Assembly: GCF_041260155.1 (NCBI RefSeq)
Contig: NC_091940.1
Span: 31,586,875 to 31,650,874 of the forward strand
Length of the DNA stretch: 64,000 bases
DNA from: Ptychodera flava
Taxonomy: Eukaryota > Hemichordata > Enteropneusta > Ptychoderidae
Direction of reading: 5' to 3'
Shown: one piece after another, positions 56,056 to 64,000 of the stretch
How the letters are laid out: every line of letters begins with the position of its first letter
How positions within the stretch are numbered: the stretch's first letter is position 1
The notes under the pieces: model-generated
What the model saw: only the letters and a program-made list of their open reading frames with translations
Database searches by the model: none
Told to the model about the DNA's origin: nothing
Position numbers and translations under genes: made by a program

Positions 56056-57960
56056 CTTTAGGGCCCAAGCCGACCGGCTGGGACCCTATTGTTATTGCTC
56101 AAGTTCTACTGACTTCCTCTTCTTCTTCTTCTGCCGTTTCTTTGCTCACCAGATCTCTCGAACGGCTGAACGAAAACTTCTCAAACTTGCAGGGCTAATA
56201 GGAGCCAATTAGTACTCGTGCACCTGACCCTTGAAATTTTGATTGGTCACGTGACCTGGCGGCCATATTGGATTTTCCAAAAACCTAAAGATGGCTTCTC
56301 CAGAAGACGTAGGGGTCTAGTCGATTTGAAATTTTTTGTATAGCAAGCATGACCTAAGGTCTTTAGAATTTGCAAATAAAATCGCATGCGGTCACGTGAC
56401 CTTGGCCGCCATATTGGATATTCTAAAATACTCATTTAATCTTTAAAAATCTTCTTCTCCAGAACCAAAACACCGATCGAGCTCAAATTTTACTCATGTC
56501 ATCATTACAGTGATCTCTTTCAAGTTTGCAAAAAACATTTTGATCGGTCACGTGGTTTGGCCGCCATATTGGATTTTGTGAAATCACAATTTAATCTTTC
56601 AAAAATCTTCTTCTCAAGAACCGATTCACCGATTGAACTAAAATTTTACATATATCATCTGAAGTGTGATCTCTTTCAAGGTTGCGAAAGGCGTTTGGAT
56701 CGGTCACGTGGTTTGGCCGCCATATTGGATTTTGCAAAAATCATAATTTAATCTTTAAAATCTTCTCCTCCAGAACCAAAACACTGATTAAGCTGAAATT
56801 TTACTCATGTCATCCTAACAGTGATCTCTTTCAAGTTTGCAAAAAGCATTTTGATCGGTCACGTGGTTTGGCCGCCATATTGGATTTTGTGAAATCACAA
56901 TTTAATTTTTAAAAATCTTCTTCTCCAGAACCGATTCACTGATTGAACTAAAATTTTACGTCTATCATCTAAAGTGTGATCTCTTTCAAGTTTGCAAAAG
57001 GCGTTTGGATCGGTCACGTGGTTTGGCCGCCATATTGGATTTTGCAAAAAATCGTTATTTAATCTTTAAAAATATTCTTCTCCAGAACCACAACACAGAT
57101 TAAGCTCAAATTTTACTCATGTCATCCTTACAGTGATCTCTTTCAAGTTTGCAAAAAACATTTCGATCGGTCACGTGGTTTGGCCGCCATATTGGATTTT
57201 GTGAAATCACAATTTAATCTTTAAAAATCTTCTACTCCAGAACCGGTTCACCGATTGAACTAAAATTTTACATATATCATCTAAAGTGTGATCTCTTTCA
57301 AGTTTGCGAAAGGCGTTTTGATCAGTTACTCGTTTGGCCGCCATATTGGATTTTACGAAAATCTTAATTTCATCTTTAAAAATCTTCTTCTGTAGAACAA
57401 ACATACCGAATCGACAGAAATTGTACATGCATCATCTATAGTGTTATCTCTTTCAAGTTTGTGAAAGGCATTTGGATAGGTCACCTGACTTTGCCGCCAT
57501 ATTGAATTTTGCAAAAATCGTAATTTACTCTTAAAAATTGTCTACTCCAGAACAAACACACAGATTCAATTGAAATTTTATGTATATCATCTAAAGTGTG
57601 ATCTCTTTCAAGTTTGCGAAAGGCGTTTGGATCGGTCACATGGTTTGGCTGCCGTATTTGATTTTGCAAAACTCGTAATTTAATCTTTAAAAACATTCTC
57701 CTCCAGAACCAATACACAGATTGAACTAAAATTTTACACTCATAATCCCTAGTGGTAGTTCTTTTTAATTTCCGAAGGGCGTTTGGGTCAGTCAGAAGGT
57801 TTGTTCGCCATATTGGATATAGCGAAAATCGCAATTTAATCATTAAAAATCTTCTTCTCAAAAACCAACACACAGATTCAACTGACATTTTACTCATGTC
57901 TTTCTTAGTACGAGCACTTTCAAGTTTGTGAAAGCCATTTGGATCGGTTAAGTCGCCTCA
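56056..57960 (+). repeat. repeat element with a satellite array of about 155 bp x 12
   Basis: It starts with the hairpin GGGCCCAAGCCGACCGGCTGGGACCC at about 56061 and a CTTCTTCTTC run. Then come about twelve units, each with a GGTCACGTGGTTTGGCCGCC-ATATTGG-like core, an AATTTAATCTTTAAAAATC stretch, CTTCTCCAGAACC and TGATCTCTTTCAAGTTTG. Copies drift towards the right end. Open frames here come from the repeat period and are not genes. Confidence 0.9.
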
Positions 57961-58635
57961 ATGTTCATAAGGCTGCAATTTAAAACATCGTCAGTCAGAA
58001 GATCGATCAGTGATGTATGTTATATTGTACACTTGAAAGTCAAAGACGGCACAACAGACTGCAATGCCCGCTGTCAAATTCAGCTAGCAGTCACACGAAC
58101 CCTAATCTCGGCCCCTTGTGTAAGGCAACTTTGGCGACCAGCTTTTGTACGCCAGGTGACGTTGTCAAGTATACTGCCACGGAAGTACTTAGAGGAGTGT
58201 GCCACTAGCTTTAAGGGGTGGCCAACTGGTGTGATTGACTGAATAAGAGCGGGACAAGGTCCCACCAGGGCACAATTACTGGGGTCTACGCACAGCTGAT
58301 ATGTGAGTGTCAAGGATCATAAATGAAGTTATTAATTTTATATGTTAGTGTCTGAATGCACGTTCACTTATTCATCACGAATAAAAAAAGAAAGATGCAT
58401 GACATTGCAAGGTGTGGTGATTTGTTTATGATTATCTATCAGACATGCATGGAATGGTCCTTGTGCGTTATGTAACTGAGAGCATGTAGCTGATTAAAGA
58501 TGTAAACAAGACCACATCAAGCCCAGCTGTTTATGTCGTAAAGAATGCTGATACACATCGATTAAAACAACACCTTGTTTTATGAAGTTCTGTAGCTTGA
58601 TCGTATTTCACTGTAATTGCTTTCTGCCATTGCAC
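57961..58635. other. no gene seen
   Basis: Frames at 57961-58242 and 58080-58313 overlap on opposite strands and have no recognisable domain. Confidence 0.5.
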
Positions 58636-59265
58636 GCCTGGTCTGTGAAATCGCCGAAATTTACCCGATATTTATCAGCGATTTGGGGACTCTAATATCG
58701 ATACTAGACGATAGTAGAATGACTTGCCCTGTGCTTCGGTACGCCAGATCTGTGAAATCGCCGATATTTACTCCATGTTTATGAGCAATTTGGGGACTCT
58801 ATATCGATAGTAGACGACACTAGAATGACTTGCCCTGTGCCTCGGCACGCAATTCGCAAGGTTTGTGAAATCGCCGATATTTACCAGATATTTATCGGTG
58901 ATTTGGGGATTCTAATATCGACACTAGACGATACTAGATTCCGTCAAATCGTGGGTAAATATCCGATATATATCGGAGATTACACCACCTTACAGTTCTG
59001 GTCAAACCCGACTTCCAAGGACTTACTCTAACTTCGATACTGGACGATACCGGTACTAGATTTTGTCAAATCACGGTAAATACCCGATATATATCGAAGA
59101 TTTCACCACCTTACTGTTCTGGTCAAACCCGACTCCCAAGGACTGACTCTGACTTCGACACTAGGCGATACTAGATTCTGTTTAATCGCAGGTAAATATC
59201 CTATATCGGAGATTTCACCACCTAATAGATCTAGCCGAGCCAATCTAACTTCGATATTGTATAGT
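58636..59265. repeat. two tandem arrays in inverted orientation
   Basis: Three units of about 108 bp (58636-58930) containing GTGAAATCGCCGATATTTAC and GATTTGGGGACTCTA are followed by about three units of about 120 bp (58930-59265) containing TAAATATCCGATATATATCGG and AGATTTCACCACC. The second type is a diverged reverse complement of the first, so the whole block can fold back on itself. Confidence 0.75.
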
Positions 59266-60200
59266 CTATTAGCCGTAACTATCGGATATCATGTAAAAGT
59301 GCAATGTCGCTGTGTCCGAGTCCCCTGACAGCCGGTGATAGACCAGTGCGAGAACGCACCAGAGTTGTCGACAACATAACAAGTTTTACTAAAGGCGGCA
59401 GCCAAGGAAACACGAAATCATAAGAAAACTTCTTGATGACAACGTATCAGTGCAACGGGTGTCGATCATTCTGATGTGATCGTTGACCCACCAAACAGGT
59501 TGGAGTCACTGAACTGTTTCAAAGAGGCTGTTCAAGTTACGGATAAGTTTGGAAATCCGTGTTTGGCTCACGGTAGGTGCCTGTGTGATTATGGATAATT
59601 GCGGTTTCCACCACGCATGATAGATATATTGAACAAAATCTCCAACGACTATTGCGGAAAGTCTACCGTGAATTTGGAAAGTTAGGTCACGGCAAAAGCA
59701 TACGGCTTTTTTTACAACGTAGAGCGAGTAAGGCACTCCTGAACGGCGAAATGTTGGTGGTGTATTGCTGCCAACAAGCATATATCCCTACTGACGTTAC
59801 AAACTTGTGTGAATTGGCTTCCTTAATGATGAATTCGCAAGAATTTTCAGTGTACTGTGACGTGATATCGTAAACAGGTTTTTAGAGAAGGCGCTCGCTC
59901 ATCTGCCGAGTCGACGTACTTCCACATTCATGTCGTGCAAATGCGCAGGTCTTGTCGCGATATTTGAGCATTTAACTTGATCGTCAGTGAAACAAAAGAT
60001 GTTATTCCATATCAAAACATTATGTATATTGTACGGTTCTGTTTACGTAATAGACATGAACATTTGGATTTATGATCCGTGATTTCCGCGATCCGTGGCA
60101 TGATTCAAGCTGGCCGTGAATACGCACTGACGTTTTGGGTCATGACCCCTGACCCAAGTGTCATCGATACGCTGTGCGCTGTCCGAGCATCGCTTGCTAA
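59266..60200. other. no gene seen
   Basis: Mixed composition. Frames at 59506-59781 (minus) and 59652-59873 (plus) overlap and are not supported. Confidence 0.5.
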
Positions 60201-60204
60201 ATTC

Positions 60205-61095
60205 ATGGAGCTTCAAAATTGTGCTCTACCTGTAGGGGGCACTTAAAAATTTAGTGGTCCTTTTATGTTTTACATTTTCCGATTCCAAGTTTTTTGTAGG
60301 TAATTTAATGAAAAATGAATACCATCTTTATGTCATTCAAATGTTGTAATGTTAGTAATAATTTAACAGAATCTACAACCATTTTGTCACATTCCATGAC
60401 TTTCATCTCGAAAAAATCTAAACATGTGTGATTGTCGTAAAAATAATCAAACTTGAGCCTAGTAACAGGGCAGAAGCTGCACCGTTGATGATTTTTGCAA
60501 TCTCTATCCAATAGAGTCAACTACAGTTTCTTGCGGTCTCCCTACAGCAGCTCAAACACACAATGTTCAGTTTGTCGACAAAGCCTGTATATATAAATAT
60601 ATATAAAAGTGATAGTTTAATTAGAGTCCAGACTGACAGTCAGTTGTCAGCACTGATGCATGGTACACATACACAGGCTGTGCTAGCAAGCTGAATACTG
60701 GACAGTTCAACATGCTGTTGAGAGTAGAACAAGAACACAGTTGTATAATAAACTGAACAAAAATTTGTCAAAATTATCAAAGTTAATACAGCTACTGCCT
60801 ATTGGCAACTGTCACTATCAGATACCGCCCTGCTACTGCAGTGTCACTGTTACTGTATACGTGAGCAGTGACAGAGATAGCTCTGACTCTGATATACATT
60901 TGTGTCAAATGACGCTCATGATAGTGAAACATTACCTAAACAAGATCAGGCCAGAGAGCACCACAAGGAAGAACAAATGGAAATTTTTGAATTCTGGCAT
61001 ATGAGAATAATCAAATATTAAAGACAAAAGATGGGGTCACCATGCTTGATTTTCTAAATTTTCACAGTCTTGTCATAAAATTATACAAAAGTAAA
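60205..61095 (+). mobile_element. interspersed element, copy 2 of the 54-kb family
   Basis: It shares with 54149-55033 the order of TTTTACATTTTCCGATTCCAAG, the TCATGACTTTCATCTCG block, the ACACAGGCTGTG..GCAAGCTGAATA block and the AACAAGAACACAGTTGTATAA block. It extends further right than copy 1, matching the segment at 63.19 kb in inverted orientation. The ends are not clean. Confidence 0.6.
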
Positions 61096-61295
61096 ACTTT
61101 GAACAGTAAAGATGAAATGTAAAAATATATGACTAAATGGAATTATTTATTTTTTAACCAAATTTGCAATTATTACGGCCTAAATTTCAGAGATGAATAC
61201 ATTCATTTGACGGAATATTTTAACCTTCCGGTATTGTCAATTTTGAGTAGCATCTAATTCATAATATATGTCTTGTACTTTTGAAACAAATTTTT

Positions 61296-61634
61296 GGTAG
61301 GTCACCGTGCTCAGTTTAAGACGCCATATTTGATTTCGCGAAAATCGCAATTTCTCTCTAAAATCTTCTTCTCCAGAACCAAAACACTGATGGAAGTGAA
61401 ATTCCACTTTTGTCATTCTTAGTGAGAGCTCTTTCAAGTTTGAAAAAGGCAATTGGATCGGTCACATTGTTTTGTCCCCATATCGTGTTTTGCATGAAAC
61501 AGACAAATATGAGATGATGTTCAAATTCTTCTTTACAAGAACTTGACAGTTTTCAAGCTAAAATTTTGCACATAATGTAATCAGTGCAAGAATTGGACAC
61601 CACGTTAATGTCTTGGGCCCCGCCAACGCTGCTT
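61296..61634 (+). repeat. further copy of the 155-bp satellite and element end
   Basis: About one and a half units like those of 56.2-57.9 kb, followed by CTTGGGCCCCGCC and GCTGCTTGCAGCTTTAAT. This looks like the right end of the element whose left end is at 56.06 kb, implying that 57.96-61.30 kb was inserted into it or that two copies recombined. Confidence 0.55.
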
Positions 61635-61639
61635 GCAGC

Positions 61640-61786
61640 TTTAATTCTGTATTTGTTTTCGTCCTAATCTTGGCACGTGTTTTTGCCTTTTGAATTTTGC
61701 ATATGTTTTATAGCAATATATTTTTTACTTCTGACAATTTCACTGTGCTCTCGTACCTCAAAAGGGGTCGTAGAGCTAATAAAGTG

Positions 61787-61841
<55 letters not shown>
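61640..61841 (+). repeat. probable LINE-type 3' tail ending in (TTA)n
   Basis: The run AAAGGGGTCGTAGAGCTAATAAAGTG leads into a (TTA)n microsatellite (61789-61841), as in CR1/L2-like 3' ends. No coding part is attached. Confidence 0.45.
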
Positions 61842-61846
<5 letters not shown>

Positions 61847-63185
61847 CTCTAGCAGGCTGTGTGTACGTCATCATAGCTGCGACGCATAGCGATCGCGTAC
61901 AATGCGTTACAGCAGACTTTCCTTAAAGGACGGAGAATTTTTTATGTCAATATGTTATCGACCCATGTTTAAGGGTTTGGGATGAAAAGTCGACCCATGT
62001 TTAGGGAATATTCCGTGAAAAACATACCCATCCGGGTGGCACATACCCGTATACCCTTCCTATGGAAGTACCTAGTGAGGTTTTCCTGCTCTTGGATCAA
62101 AAATATACGAAAAGATTTGTCTCTAGTTACTTTGGTTTTTGTAAATTATGACCAAAGTCCATTTGCTATCAATAACCACATCACTTTCGGTTTCGGCCAC
62201 GATGGGCATATAAATAGGTGTTGGGCTGAATATACCGTTCGCCACATAGCGATTTTGTTCATCGTATTTGAAATGAATGCTGTATTTTAGCGATCGCGTC
62301 AAGTTATCACATACAAATTTTGATCATGTACTTTAGAAATACATGTATTACAAGTATGGCGAAAAAAAGATATTTCATTCTCCAAAGCAAAAAAGCCAGA
62401 TTCACGCCACTTACGAACAACCATGCAGCTGTCGGCTAATGACCGCAAATGGAAAGGTCTTACATCTCTTTGCAAAGTTTGAAGGTTCTATGACGAGAAC
62501 TTGTTGTTCAAGCAATTACATCACCGATAGGTCTAGGTAGGACGGTGCCAGGCATGCATCAGAAGCCGAATGCGACCACAGTAGGCGGAGGGCTAGGATG
62601 ATCTATGATTTTTAGGTCTGAAACACCGCGATCGTTTTATTCCATTTTCTGAGAAAAGTGTCAGGCATATTGTTTTTTGAACATTCTGTATTCCGAACTT
62701 ACTGTATGTCTGTTTACTGGAAACAGCTTTTTTAAAAGTCCATGACTGGACTTGGTTCAAGTCGGCGAATTTAAATAAAATAAAATAATTTGTCATAGTT
62801 TCTCTTTTGTCTCTTCTATTTCATGCAAACCTATTTTGAATTTGGCAGTCCAGGCTTGAACGCGTTGCCTTTGAGTCTGCGTAGTAGTGAGATAGTTTTT
62901 GTCGGATTCACAGACTTGGACTCCTTGCACAGTACCTGCGGCTGGACGGACTGTGTACACAGTGACGTAAAGCAAATACAAAATGATTGACAGCCCTCCC
63001 TATTTTATTCTGGCCGATAAGAAGAACGCATCAACTTCGACATCCAGTACTTTACATGCTTTAATAGCAATTGTCGGACATTGACCGTGTTTTAAAGCCA
63101 TCGCAAATCATGCGCGATTACCAGAGAAACGTTGCTGGGGATTACATTTAGGGAAAATACGTGTTCGTATGTGTTTTACGATGAG
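61842..63185. other. no gene seen
   Basis: Near 61.95-62.05 kb GACCCATGTTTA(A/G)GG is repeated, like short repeats also seen near 52.2 kb (GACCCAT). No coding frame is supported. Confidence 0.5.
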
Positions 63186-64000
63186 AATGTAAAAATTTAG
63201 AAAATGAAGCAGGTTTACCCCATCTTTTTTATTTAATATTTAAAATTTGATTATTCTCATGTGCAAGAATTCAAAATCCCTAATAACTTAAAAGTCTCCT
63301 GGTCTTCCATGTGTTGCTCTCTGGCCTGATCTTGTGTACAAGTATGTTTCACTGTCATGAGCGTCACAATACCCGAACTCTTCTTCAGCTACTTCATAGT
63401 CAGAGCTATCTCTGTTACTGCCGGTATGCAGTGACAGTGACACTGCCCGTGGGCAGTAGCAGGGGCACGTAGTTGTATTAACTTTGATCATTTTGACAAT
63501 AATTTTGTTCAGTTTATACAACTGCATTCTTGTTCTACTTCCAAAAAGGTGTTTAACTATCCAGTATTCAGCTTTCCGACACAGCCTACCTGTGAATATG
63601 TACGCCACATTTGTATCATTGACAAATGACTTTCAGTATGGACTCGAATTCAATTATCACCCAATATTCATATATGCAGGCTTTTGTCGACAAACTGAAT
63701 ATTGTGTGTTTCAGCATACTGCAGGGAGACAGCAAGAAACACTATTTGATAAACTGTGCAGAAATATTGAAAAATTATCAACAGTTGCAGCTTATGCCCT
63801 GATACAAGGCCTGCTTGTTTGTTGTTTTACGACAATTCATACATTTTTAGATTATTTTCGAGACAAAAGTAATGAAATGCTTAAATTTTCATTGAATTAC
63901 CCAACAAACCTTGGAATCGTGAAAAAGGGACCCTAAAAATTTTTGAGGTTCCTCCTATAGGCAAAGCAAAACTTTCAAGTCCCCCTCTACTATCCCGAAA
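63186..64000 (-). mobile_element. interspersed element, copy 3, cut by window edge
   Basis: This is an inverted relative of 60205-61095 and 54149-55033. It has the same AAAAAAGATGGGGT..CTGCTT..TTTTCTAAATTTT segment, the AATTCTTGCACATGAGAATAATC segment, and a minus-strand frame (63288-63608) that resembles the frame in copy 1. The window ends before its far end. Confidence 0.6.

Noticed and set aside
56557-57897. Several 60-140-residue frames with LAAILDFVK-like repeats
   Set aside because: They follow the satellite period on both strands and are not genes.

Overview
The window reads as invertebrate animal DNA. It has spliced genes, a Penelope-like retroelement, several LINEs, a tRNA-derived SINE, TIR and foldback DNA elements, and a Polinton/Maverick. 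The SINE tail, the 2A-bearing LINE and the repeat families would fit a marine invertebrate deuterostome such as a hemichordate, echinoderm or amphioxus, but that placement is inference.

Layout. 1-3.24 kb: a Penelope-like element cut by the window edge, with reverse transcriptase, a GIY-YIG domain split by a SINE, and a hammerhead-like motif near its end. 4.1-14.1 kb: the one host gene I can support, on the minus strand. It has nine exons with canonical splice sites and encodes a PLP-dependent Cys/Met-metabolism enzyme closest to methionine gamma-lyase. Its introns hold a foldback element, a MITE and a LINE relic. 15.13-36.91 kb: a LINE of about 4.8 kb on the minus strand, flanked by a 12-bp target duplication. 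Its ORF1 carries a 2A-like motif. A 16,974-bp Polinton (18,802-35,775) is nested inside it, with 318/329-bp terminal inverted repeats and a 6-bp target duplication GCCACC.

The Polinton is a fossil copy. Its ends are nearly identical, but several genes are broken, with roughly a dozen breaks overall. Recognisable parts are protein-primed DNA polymerase B, a chromodomain integrase, a packaging ATPase, a double-jelly-roll major capsid protein and several conserved small membrane or virion proteins. Less usual parts are a P-loop deoxynucleoside-kinase-like gene followed by a DEDDh exonuclease, and a fibre-like terminal gene. Many of its genes share a TATATA[C/G] box 11-12 bp before the start codon.

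36.9-64 kb: no host coding gene that I can support. It holds a minisatellite, a LINE 3' end, a CpG-rich promoter-like patch at 42.86-42.99 kb, a 184-bp perfect-looking foldback, a 5.7-kb TIR element with TTA flanks containing a 1.04-kb array of CTGCCCTNAGGGCAG palindromes, a 1.7-kb TIR element, a three-copy interspersed family, a roughly 155-bp satellite array and a second inverted array. Between these are long stretches in which I see nothing.
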